Positions 23,295 to 34,500 of a DNA stretch of 64,000 nt are shown piece after piece (the stretch's first letter is position 1; each line of letters starts with the position of its first letter). The DNA is taken from NCBI GenBank assembly GCA_001599755.1, contig BCHX01000006.1:248001-312000 (forward strand), in the 5' to 3' direction. Below the pieces are notes generated by a model, which had not been told where the DNA came from, did no database searches, and saw only the letters and a list, made by a program, of their open reading frames with translations. Source of the DNA: Gliomastix tumulicola. Its lineage: Eukaryota > Ascomycota > Sordariomycetes > Hypocreales > Bionectriaceae. The position numbers and the translations under genes were made by a program.

Positions 23295-23643
23295 TACCTC
23301 CTTGCCTAGCGCTGGGAGCAGCTACTTTTGAGCCATATTATAACGCTGTCATGTCCTAGCTGCCCCCCCCCGCTGATAAGCTCCTACCTCCTGGACCACC
23401 CCAGGACTCGGTCCCTCGGCGCTGACTCCTGGTCCAGAACGGTGCACTACATGATAAGCTGAAATCTGGGGTGCATCGACTTCGTGGTCTTTCCCGAGGC
23501 CGCTCCTGATCTGACTATAAATGCAGCCCTCGGTCCAGTTTCCATGCCACAAATCCCATCATCCTTCCGCTACCACGTCCTATCAACCTCATTCTCCTTC
23601 TCTTCTGGGTCGAAACTTCTTCGCCGCCTACTTCCTTGCAAAC

Positions 23644-25591
23644 ATGGACTTCTTGGGACGTCCGCGGACGCCAAAGACCTCCAGAGGTCTGCTAGCTTTG
23701 TTGATCGTGTGTGCCACCATCACGTCTGCTGTAGGTTCTCGTAATCCCGGCTGCTCCTCTGACAAGACTAATTATGAGCTTCTCAATCGACATGAAGACC
23801 TTCGGTTACGATGGCTCGATGATGTAAGTGCGACTGCTTTCTATGACGCCCTTCCCTTGGCCTAAGCAAGGGACAAGGGACCGTTTGCTGCAACGTGTTA
23901 CTAATCTCGGCGACATTAGGAATGGGCTCAACATCATCCCTCCTTATCTTGACTACTTCCATATCACCAACACAACCCTCGGTCTGAGCACTTCGGCTAT
24001 CTACATCGGCGGCATCCTCGCGGCAACCACGTATCCTTATGTTCTCAACCGTGTCAGTCGTCGCACAGCCATGCTCCTCGCATCCCTCTTCACTCTCATC
24101 TTTGTCGGGCTTCAGGCAGGCGCTGTTAACATCGCCATGTTCACGGCCGCCCGCATTGGCATCGGCTGGGGCAAGGCCTGCTCGGCCATGGCTGCGCCGA
24201 TCTACCTGGCTGAGACTTTGCCGTACAAGCACAGAGGCTGGGGGTTAGGCCTGGTTTGTGACTTTTACTACGTCGGTACGTATCTCTCTCTCTCTCTCTC
24301 TCTCTCTCTTTCACTCAGTAACCCTTGCGTCGGGGCTGTGAATGAGGTTGTGAGGCTGATACGCTGTGAAGGTGCTCTTATTGCGGCCGGCATAACCTAC
24401 CGAACATTCACGATGGACTCGACCTGGGCGTGGCGACTGCCTTCGCTCCTCCAAGGCTTCTGGAGTCTTCTCTGCATCGCTATTCTGCCCTTCGTCCCAG
24501 AATCTCCCCGTTGGCTCATCTTCCATGGGCGTCAAGCTGAAGCGAGGACTGCTCTGGCCTTGCTCGGCGCTGACGGCGACGAGAGCGACCCGCTCGTCAG
24601 TGCGCAGTATCAAGAGATTTTGGATACGATTGAGTTCGAGAAGAAGGATGAGTCGAAGCAGCTCAGTCTCAAGCAGACGTTCAAGACTAAAGGTGCCCGA
24701 TGGAGGGTGAGCCTGGGCATGAGCTGTGCTCTGGCCACTGTTATCTGTGGTATGTATGCCCTGTCGCCTAATGGACATTTGTTCTATGCTGACGGCGAGT
24801 CTTCAGGAAACCAAATCGCGAGCTAGTATGAAGCCCCTGTCTTGATGGCACAGATGGGTACATGATGATTGGATGTGACTGACATATGCTTCCCCTGTAG
24901 CTACCTTGGCCCTATGTTGACCAACGCGGGTATCAGTGATCCCCAAACGCAGCTTCAAATTGTAAATGAAAGCTAGCAAGTATTCAATGCAATAAGGGGT
25001 TATGTCTCTAATACCATTCTAACACAGAACGTCATATTGAACGCCTGGAACCTCGTCTGCTCCCTTGCGGGAACATATTTCGCCAGCAGAATCGGTCGCC
25101 GCCTCGACGCCCTCGTCTCGACTATCGCCCTGACCATTTTCCTCTACTTGATCGGCGCCTTCACCAAGATCTATGGCGGATCCGACAACACCGCAGGCGT
25201 ATACGGAACAGTCGCCTTCATCTTCCTCTTCATGGGATCGTACTCGTTTGGATGGACGCCGCTGTGCTACCTGTATCCGCCCGAGGTTCTCAACTACACC
25301 CTGCGCACGTACGGCATGGGCATCACCATATTCACCATGTACTCGGTCGGTCTCGTTCTCGTCTTCACTATCCCGTTTGCCCTTGACGCCATGGGGTGGA
25401 AGGTGTATATGATGAATGCCTCGTGGAATGTGCTTCTGATTGTCTTTATCTGGTTCTGCTGGGTCGAGACCAAGGGGAAGACGCTTGAGGAGCTGGATGA
25501 GGTCTTTGAGGGTGAGAAGCATAGCGATGTGATTAATGCTTCCGTCCTCGAGAGCCAGATAAAGACTGCTCTGGAGAAGAGTGATGGTTAG
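23644..25591 (+). CDS. MFS sugar transporter (sugar porter family)
   Basis: Seven exons: 23644-23730, 23798-23823, 23920-24275, 24372-24749, 24807-24825, 24901-24961 and 25028-25591. All introns are GT-AG and keep frame, giving 496 residues, the usual length for a 12-TM sugar porter. Splicing exons 1-3 restores the family signature GYDGSMMNGLN. Other marks are NRVSRRTAML (the RxGRR-type loop), PESPRWLIFHGR before the central loop, YPPEVLNYTLRTYGMG, and ETKGKTLEELDEVF at the C-terminus. It should import mono- or disaccharides at the plasma membrane by proton symport; closest-looking relatives are lactose/cellobiose-permease-like proteins. Intron 3 contains a (CT)n run. It shares a promoter region of about 350 nt with the GH3 fragment, which points to a former co-regulated pair. 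Confidence 0.88.
24283..24310. repeat. (TC)n microsatellite inside a transporter intron
   Basis: About 28 nt of TC repeats directly after the GTACGT donor of the third intron of the sugar-transporter gene. Length variation here would not change the protein. Confidence 0.8.
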
Positions 25592-26300
25592 GAGAAGATC
25601 TTTACCGCCTGCCATTCGTGAGCAGTCAAGCCCTGAGTGGTCTCAGCTTTGCAAGGAGCATGCGTCTCAAATTCACTGAATAGAGTAGCTTCCCTAACTA
25701 GTAGTAGTTGAGAAGATATTGGCCAGCCAATTATTGGCATGGATTTAACTTGTACTTGCTGGTTACACAGCTTGGGAGCCCTGTGGTAGAAGCGGACAGT
25801 GCGCCCTGCATGTTGCTCCGCCCTGTAGAAGATCTGCCCCATGTTCACTGATATGGGGGGTAGTTATCAACGGTAGTGGTGGGACAAGCACAAAGACCCC
25901 TTTCCCCAGGCTTTATCAGCACTAAAAAGGACTTAACTAGCGGCCAAGCTGCCGTTGCTAGAAACCGTAGCCTGGGGCATGGCGCATGGATGGCGGTATG
26001 GCTCGCATCGCCGCTGAAATAGGCAACCAGCAGGGGAGAAAAGACGGGACCTATCAGTAGCTTCTGATCTTTGGTCTAACCCCTTGCGGTTCCTTGTTCT
26101 AACGCCTCCAGCTGTTTCCCACGTGAGATGCCAACCACCGAAAGCGGGGTAGCTGCTGCATGGCTGCCTGATGAGACTGAGAGGAGGTCTTTCTTGATCT
26201 TGCTGGATTCAGTATCAGCCATTTACCTGGGAAGTCGATTCACAAAGTATTCGGGGATGGTCATCCGAACGTATTGCCATACCTCTTCAAGAAAGAGACC
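25592..26300. other. Intergenic region
   Basis: About 710 nt between the transporter and the second HET gene. There is no credible open frame. The HET-gene coding frame stays open for a few codons upstream of its ATG, but only from a TTG. Confidence 0.45.
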
Positions 26301-27959
26301 ATGTGGCTCCTGAACACAGCAACCTTGGCCTTGGAGGAGTTCATCGGCTCCCACATCCCTCCTTACGCCATCCTATCCCACACCTGGGAAGACGGAGAAA
26401 TCCTGTTTCGGGACGTTCAGAATGGCCTTGAGAGGTCTGCGGATAGAAAGAAGGGGTATAAAGTCAAGGCCTTTTGTCAGTTAGCCGCTGCAGACGGCGC
26501 GTCCTACGTCTGGGTGGACACTTGCTGCATCGACAAGTCGAGCAGTGCGGAGCTTTCCGAAGCCATCAATTCCATGTTCGATTGGTACCAGTCTGCGTCT
26601 TCTTGCTACGTATTCCTCTCGGATCTGCTCATCGATACAGAGCTCAGCACCGCCCTGACGCCGTGTCGATGGTGGACGAGGGGTTGGACTCTGCAGGAGC
26701 TTGTGGCGCCGCGAGAGCTTCGCTTCTTCGACCAGGGATGGAATTTGAGGGGTACTAAGACTGAGCTCGCCGGGCTCATTTCTTCCATAACAGGGATCGA
26801 GCCGCCAGTGTTGCTCCACGCAGTTCCCTTATCATCTGTTCCCGTCGCAACCAAGATGTCCTGGGCAGCTCATCGAAAGACCACGAGAGTGGAGGATACC
26901 GGGTACTGTCTGCTCGGGATATTTGGTGTGAACATGCCTCTACTGTATGGGGAGGGCCGGAAAGCATTCGCGCGTCTCCAGGAGGAGATAATCAGCAGCA
27001 CGCACGACCTCAGCATCTTCGCGTGGCAGTCCGTTCCACAGAACGTCGGCGAATACGAACCCCGTTACTCGGGACTTTTGGCGCGGGACCCCATCATGTT
27101 CAGTCACTGCGGTCGTATCACCAGGAAGAGCAATGTTCACGTTGGCTCGGACTTTTCCGTCACGAATCGCGGGATTCGTATGAAAACGGAGCTCCTGGCC
27201 TTGCCGCGTGCAGATTCTCCAGGCTGGCACTATCTTCTGGGCCTTGATTGCGCTCTGAACGATGAAGCAGGCGACGGCCTTGCCATCTATTTGAGAAAAT
27301 GCGGCCCGAATATGTTTGTACGCGAGAAGGCTACGATACTCTTGCCCCTTGCAAGCAACCAGCTTGGCTACCGCGCCAAAGACCTATATTTCCTCCGCAG
27401 CATTCCAGAGAACCCAGCCCTTCCGCCTCAACAGCAAGCGGAAATCGAAAGGGATCTGGTCATCGGGAACCGTGTATCTGGAGTCTGCATCCGGCTCCCA
27501 CCGGATCTTCGCACCATGTCCGCCCGTCCGCTGAGTCACTGGGATTCCCAGGATAGCATCTTCTTCAGCACAGACGATAGAAAGGATGGCAAGCACGCTG
27601 GATGGGGCACGCTTGGGATCATGGGAAAAGTCCATGTTAACGGGAAGGCCTTGGGTGTGAACTGTTTCCTTTCTTGCTATGGTTGGAATACGAACATGGT
27701 GTGCACGATTGCTGATCTCTCCGTCTGTGACGAAGCACTACTAGAGCAGTTTCGTGCTACGTTGAACGATGCAGAGCCCAACGCCGTACCATGGGTGCTG
27801 AGACATTCGTCTTATTTCGGGATTCCACTGCAGAGCTCGGTAACCGTTAAAGACGTCGAGGATGAGGTCGAAGCCGAGTTGCGCCTTGTTGTCACTAAGA
27901 CTTTTCAACGGGACATCTGTAAGAATGAGATATATCAAATAGATGTACTGGTAGCCTAG
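26301..27959 (+). CDS. HET-domain protein (HET-E/HET-D-like N-terminal type)
   Basis: Intronless, 552 residues from the ATG at 26301. The start MWLLNTATLALEEF is typical of the HET-E-1-like subclass. The HET domain follows with YAILSHTWEDGE at about residues 22-33, YVWVDTCCIDK at about 71-81 and WWTRGWTLQELVAP at about 124-137. A second conserved block with EDTGYCLLGIFGVNMPLLYGEG (given here in parts: EDTGYCLLGIFG, then NMPLLYGEG) at about 200-222 belongs to the DUF8212-type extension of these proteins. The remaining about 300 residues are a beta-rich region seen in many HET-E-like proteins without NACHT or WD repeats. The predicted role is allorecognition or programmed cell death. It is transcribed in the opposite direction to the other HET gene. 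Confidence 0.92.
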   Translation: MWLLNTATLALEEFIGSHIPPYAILSHTWEDGEILFRDVQNGLERSADRKKGYKVKAFCQLAAADGASYVWVDTCCIDKSSSAELSEAINSMFDWYQSASSCYVFLSDLLIDTELSTALTPCRWWTRGWTLQELVAPRELRFFDQGWNLRGTKTELAGLISSITGIEPPVLLHAVPLSSVPVATKMSWAAHRKTTRVEDTGYCLLGIFGVNMPLLYGEGRKAFARLQEEIISSTHDLSIFAWQSVPQNVGEYEPRYSGLLARDPIMFSHCGRITRKSNVHVGSDFSVTNRGIRMKTELLALPRADSPGWHYLLGLDCALNDEAGDGLAIYLRKCGPNMFVREKATILLPLASNQLGYRAKDLYFLRSIPENPALPPQQQAEIERDLVIGNRVSGVCIRLPPDLRTMSARPLSHWDSQDSIFFSTDDRKDGKHAGWGTLGIMGKVHVNGKALGVNCFLSCYGWNTNMVCTIADLSVCDEALLEQFRATLNDAEPNAVPWVLRHSSYFGIPLQSSVTVKDVEDEVEAELRLVVTKTFQRDICKNEIYQIDVLVA

Positions 27960-28527
27960 TGTAACGAACTGTATCAGAAGAAGCGTGTTCCTAGTGTCAG
28001 AGTGAATTGGGGCAACAGCCGCCTAATCAGGTAGAAGAAATCTTTTATCATTATTCACCTCACTAATTGACTACCTGCCTATTGTGATGATCCAATGGCT
28101 CTCTCTCTGCTCTATCAAATCGGGTAGCTCATCATCTCCTTCCAATACCAACACCTGGGGAAAACACCGACTGAGAGGCATCACACGATCGAGTGGCACA
28201 ACATCTACCCGGCCGGATAACGAACCATTCTCCCCAGATCAATAGCTTAAATCAGAGGGAGCGCAGAATGGAGCTACAAGCTAAGCAGGGGGTGAATGGG
28301 ATTGTATTAATCATTTAGGCGGGTGTTGAACTGGGAAAGCACAACACCAAGGGAAAACGAAGGCAGACTCATTGCTGGTCCCTCATAAGGCGGATCACTT
28401 GTCCTTGATGGGGATAGAAGGGAAAAGGAAAGGTCCGACAAAGTGTCTCGTAGTCAAAGAGCAAGGGCCCCCAGTTCAATGAACCATCAACTCCAAGACC
28501 GGTCTCTCTATAGCTCGTGTACAAAGC
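27960..28527. other. Tail-to-tail intergenic region
   Basis: About 570 nt between the 3' ends of the HET gene and the giant gene. I see no gene or structured element in it. Confidence 0.45.
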
Positions 28528-31500
28528 TCAATCCGTATCGCTGGGGGCAACAAAGTCCTCCGCCGTAAGGAGCCTGTAGTCCAGAACACTTCCCATGTGT
28601 GTCTTGCCGATGCTTTCGCAGTTTCGCCGTACCTTTGTTAGGTGCACCTTGAAAAACTTCACCGGGTCTTCCTCGAAATGGCAAGCCATCTCATCCTCAC
28701 CATCCACTTTGTTGGCACTACTCGGGCCATCCTCGGGTTTGCCCTGCTGGTTGATACCGAGAAAGCGGCAGACCTGAGTATACTCTCGCAAGCTGTCAAA
28801 GTACAGCTGACCCGCAAACAGGTTGAGCTCTATGATGAGCGACCGCGGAATCTTGGATGCAGTGAGACCCGGCATGGTGTAGAGATCGAGGGAATCTAGC
28901 GGACGGTATCCAAGGTTCGGTCGGGGCGCGTAAACGTGAAGGTTGACGTGACTAGACGTTTTGATGCTGGGTAAGAGCTTCTCCGCCTCGTACGGGCTGA
29001 TAATGAGCATATGCTGGATGAAATCCGCAGACAGACTACGGGCACTCGTGAGAATCCACTGAGGCGGCCTCTGAAACAAATCCGATCTGTAGGACTGGCC
29101 AATCCTTTCCGCCTTGATGGTTTGAGCAAAGTCCACTGACACTGAAAGACCACCGTGACACTTGGTAATGTCGAGGTACGCCGCGGCACTCGTGTCTGAC
29201 AAGACCTCGAGTGCAGGCATGCAAGCCGGCGAATCGTCGGGGAGAGTCCCCGTCAACACAAACTTCTGGATATCGGGATGAAGGTTATGACGGAGCGGCT
29301 TAGCAGGGGGCGCTCTTTGGACCTCGCGCTCCCGTTCGACCTCGGGAGACAGCTCGCGCTCTTGCTCCTCGAGCAGCGCTGATGGGCGATGATCCAACGA
29401 GTCAAACTCTCGACATCGCTGAGCGATGGGGTCGTCCATGTCCTCCTTCTGCTCGTGGCTGAGTTTCGCCTCACGGATGGAGGGCCGGTATCTGGCATCT
29501 ATAGACTGTGCTTCGTCCTCTAGAAACTCGCTAGCCTGGCTTTGGCTCATATTCAGGGCGCCATCTTTCTTGCATGCGGCCCAGAGCGCTTCGTGCTTTT
29601 GGTGGCGCTTCCCCTGCATTGCCCAGATCGGGATGCTCCGACGCGCATCTCGCCATGTCTCGCATATCGTCCACTCGAGGATGCCTTCCACAGTGAACTC
29701 GGATATGCCCTGAGCTCGCATCTTCATCTGTATGTCGCACGGGACGCAGAAAACCACAGACTGGCCCTTCCCCAGCTCTCTCAGTCTCATGCACGCTGTG
29801 GGCGGGAGAATTAGCACTTGAGATATCTTCGCAAACTCGACGTTGCGTACCTTGAACAAGCCGGTCTTTCGTCAGGTTCGCACCCAGAGTGACGGCGGCA
29901 CGATAGTCGCGGGGGAGCTTCAAATCCGTCCCCCGTGTGTGCACCTCATCTAAAAAGACGAGACATGCATCGAGCTCACTCGAATACGGTGACGCGTGTA
30001 ACGGCTCGACTGCACCCCTCCTATCGAGCACGCATATATAATCGTGTTCGTCGAAGAATACGACGGCCTTGTTCCGCTCACTATCGGGCGACAGCTCAAG
30101 CCATGTCTGAGCCATTTCCAGATTGCTGAGCTCCAAGACCTGTGCCCCAACATCAATAATGACTCGCACGCTAGGCTCTAGCAACATGACTGTAGATAAG
30201 AGCCTCTCCGCGTCTGACATCGATGTCTCCTGCTGCTCTTGCCTCATCAAGACCAAGTCATTCTCTGGTCGGAGGAGATGGCTCAACACCAACGCGTTGG
30301 TGTGTACCTGGTCTGGCAGGTCGAGCTGGACGACACTCGAGGGGAGAATGACCTTTGCATCCTTGGTGCCGCTGAAACCGGTGGTTGGATGGTTCCTGCG
30401 CTCGCCGATATCCCACCCTGATGCGGAGAGCTTGTGCGGAAACTCCTTCATCTCCTTGGGGAAAACAATGTAAGAGAGAAAATAATCAACGACAGCCTTG
30501 CAAAGGCGTAAGTGTGGAAAGACTTCGTGGAGGCATTGGTAGACATCGTCGAGGTTGATACCATCCAACTGGCGAAACCTTTGGGGCATGTCAACATCTC
30601 GCACCCACGCTTGATACTCTGTATCGGACTGGTCCGACCTGTAGAGATGATGGAAAACCTGGAATAGATCATCGTCTGAAAGTCCGCCATAGTAGTAGCT
30701 CAGGCTTGTCAGGAGGATAACAACGTCTGGGTGGCTAAACTCCGACCTCGGGCTTGGGCTGTCCATGGCCCGATAAGGAACTGCTAGTCGAGTAGGTGGC
30801 ACCCTATCATGGACAAGACCATAATCCACTCTCCATCGCTTTTGTGAGAATGCAAACGCCAGTACACCTTCGGCAAGGAGCCCTCGAAGGAGGAGGAGAG
30901 TGGGGGCTGTCGAATCCGACCAAAAGCCGCCTTCTTCAACTTCTTTCACCTCGGTCTCTGTCAGGTTGGACACAGAGATGTATCTGTGGACGGCAGTCCG
31001 AGTCGAGGCAGGATGCCTAGAGATGGGAAATCCGGCGAACCCGTTCTGGCAGACCTTTTTCGCTACTTCGTCCATAATCCGGACCTCAGCATCCTTTTGC
31101 AGAATTCGAGTTCGTGGGAAAGCGCCGCGACTCCCAAGCGAGATTTGCACTGAACGGGAAAACCGCGACGGCAACGAGTCTACGACTCTTTTGAAGATGA
31201 CCAAAAGCTCATGGATACATATCCATCTATCCGGGCTGTGGTCGATCGGGCGTTGCATACCGATTGTGTAGATGAGCTCAAACTTGACGCTGAAGTTTTC
31301 GTCGCTTTCATCTACAATGTCGCGAGCGTTTGCGTTCAAGAAGGTGAGCGAGTCGAGTATCATGCTTCCGACGTCATTCTTTCCCATAATCTTTCTTTCT
31401 ATACCCATGAGCTGGAAGGATAAGATGTGCTCCGGCTGTACCAGCAGAACCCCGCCCTCTTCCATGCAGCTTTGGAAGAGTGTCTGCACTCCCCTCATCT

Positions 31501-34500
31501 CCGACGGCCCAGCCTGCACAGCGCGTGAGAAAGGCATGTGAAAGATTGGCCGGCCCAGCAGCCCTCCAAGCTTAGACACGAGCATCTCAAGCATCTGCTT
31601 TGCTTGCGGCTTGGCAACTATTACTCTGACCAGACGCTGACCGTTCGCGAGAGCAGCGGCGATGGCGGGAACAATAACGGAAGACTTGCCCTCGCCCATG
31701 TTGAGCTGCTCGAGCTGATTCGTGTCGCCTGATACGATCCTCATACTCTGGGCGACCCTCTCCTGCACTTCCCGGATGGTGATATTGCTCTCGATCTCAA
31801 GGAGCAGGGACTCCGGATGCTCGCAGACATCCCAGTTCGTGTGGCCAGTGTTGCTGAGCTCCTTGACCAGTGCCACCTCGCTCTCGGAGCAGCCCAGACG
31901 GCGCTCAGTCTGCTGCAGAAAGCTCAGAGCCATGCCGTAGCAGGCAAGGATATTCTGCCAGTCCTCGGGGAGTTTTTGCCATCTCCGATACGTCAGTTGC
32001 TGGAGAAGAAGCGCCGGGGACACCCTGGGCCAGTGCGTTGCTCCAGTCTGGAGCTCGGCCTCTGAGAATCCAATCGCCTCTAGTATCGCGCCATAAATGC
32101 AACGAACTAGAGCCTGGGTATCTTTCAGCTGGTCTCGTAAGATAGCCCGCACGGCTGCAATCGGCGTGCCCAGCCTAGCCTCTTTCTTGCGTGCCAGAAA
32201 GGATTGAAGACTAGTTCTTAGCTCCTCGACATACCGCTTCTCGTATGCAGACGCAGCCCGACGTCCCAGCCTGGTAATCAGTTCTTCGACGCGCCAGCTC
32301 CCGGTCGCGTCATCTGCTTTCTCATCCAAGAGCCAGGTCATATCGGGCGGATCTAGGCGTTGCATCTTGGGAGCCGGTCTCGAGAACAAATCATCCACGC
32401 CCACAAAGCGACGCAAGCGATGATCACTCCTATCGCCCAGAGCGAGTGATGGCGATTCGTTATGCGATGACACCTGCTTGAGAGAGACGTGGTCTGCAAT
32501 GTGGTGGAGATAGCTCCTGAACAGGTGGTTCTCATACCGGGGCTTCAGCACTGCCTCTGCCGCCGCCGCCGCGCTGCTCGTGTTGAAATAGGTGGACCAC
32601 TGAGACGATATAGGGTCAATGAGGCTCCTGTCGGGTCTTTGACAGGGCCACTGGCTCTTGATGGCATTGACCAACTGGTTCAGCGCTGCATCCCGATTCC
32701 TCGTGAAGGATTTCTGTCGCCTCCGATTATGCTCTCGATGTGATTCGTAGGCTCCATGAGGAGATAGTGCGTCCGGTGAGCTTCCAAAAGAAAACGCCTT
32801 TGCGAGCATTGAATCCCAAAGCTGATTTCGGCTGACGCTATATCCCAAGGATAGGAAGAAACAGGTGGCTTCCGGAGCAGTGACCTGTGCTAGTGAAGGA
32901 ACATTGCGGAATGATGCGAGAACGTGCAGCATTGACATGTCTGCATCGTCCCCGTAAGCAAGGGTCGATAACCACACCATGAGTCTGAACTTGTCGATGT
33001 GCTCGTCCCCGGCGCCGATCCTAGCATGGAGCTTGATCCAATTCTGGGTGATAAAGAGGCTAGACTCCGAAAGCCACTCAGCATTATAGGCCAGCTCGGA
33101 AGTAGCAAATGGACGGTTGTCGTTGTGTATCTCGGCGTGGCGACTCAAGTATTGCCACATGTGCTCTGCCAGGTTCACGGGCATATTATGTGCTGCATGT
33201 TGATACCCGTGGTAGACTGTCCCCGCGATAGCAGCAACTCGAGCTGATGCCTTTGAGTCTCTCCACCTATCCCGGGCTGGATACACAACATCATGTTGAA
33301 TGGTGAATCTTTCTGCGCCGTACTCTGCGACGCGAAATGTGGCGGAACGGATATCATCCCGCGCGAGGAGGTGATCGTCGACCCCTGCCATATCCGGCAT
33401 CTCAGCGTCTAGATCCTGGGAGAAGAGCTGAGACTGAGTATGCCTGTCTAGCAGGCCTTGCACTGCTGGGTGGAATCTACCATGCTGAGCGAGGAAGCTT
33501 AAACTAGGCAGCCACTTGGTTACTTGCATGACGCGTTCGTGTGCTGGATAGTAGCCTCTTCTCGGTGTTAGACGAGACACCTTTCCCAGAAGCACAAGTT
33601 GTTCCTTGGACAGCAATCCGAAGGACTTCACGGCTGCTGAGTCCAAGATAGACAAGGCCTGTTCTGTTCCAGTTTTCCCCGTCAGAGAATCAGGTAGACA
33701 GAAGGATGTCAGAGCGTGCAGATAGCAGACCCATAGTTTGGACAAGAGGCTGCCATCGTCCACGAGTCTTCCCAGTCGGTCGTCAATACGGTACGAGTAT
33801 GCTTTGGTAGCGGAGGTTTTGTTGATCCCGACGGCTACATGTTCTCCGAACCTCGAGTAAGAGGCAGTCCCGTACGGGATGATGACGGTACGAAAATCCT
33901 TCGGCTTTTGTCCTCTTAATATCAGTTTGCTGCTGAGACCAGTCAAGCTTCCAAGCTTTTGATCTGTATCGACTGACATCCCGCGATACTGACGGGATTC
34001 AATCCGGTCGTCTCCCGGGGCTATGTGAAATCCCAGAGAAAGTCTAGGCAGGGCAATGTTCAACGCTCCGGTGAGTTCGTTGACCGTACATTGGATGTGA
34101 GGAGGATCCGCGAGAGAATCAAACACCCTGGCCATATCATTCGCCACTTTGCAGCTGATATCGATGAGGCATTGGCTATTAGATCTGAGTCGCCACGGCC
34201 CTTTGGAATCAGTTCTGGTCAGAACCCAATCCCGTGCGTGGAATTCCCAGGGCGGACACCTGCCATGAAACAACACGGAATCGTGCTCTGTGTCATACCA
34301 GTGAACACGCCCTTGCTCGACGAATGCGGCTGGGAAATGACCCTCCAGATGCCTAGAAGGCACCAGCTCGTATGATTGGTTACCCCGGACCGCCCGGACG
34401 AGAAGATCAGACTCGCTAGACATGCCGAAGTGCAACGTATACCCGGCGTACATGCTCTTTCCAGAGAAGCGCATGCCCGGAATGGCGGTAGGCATTACTT

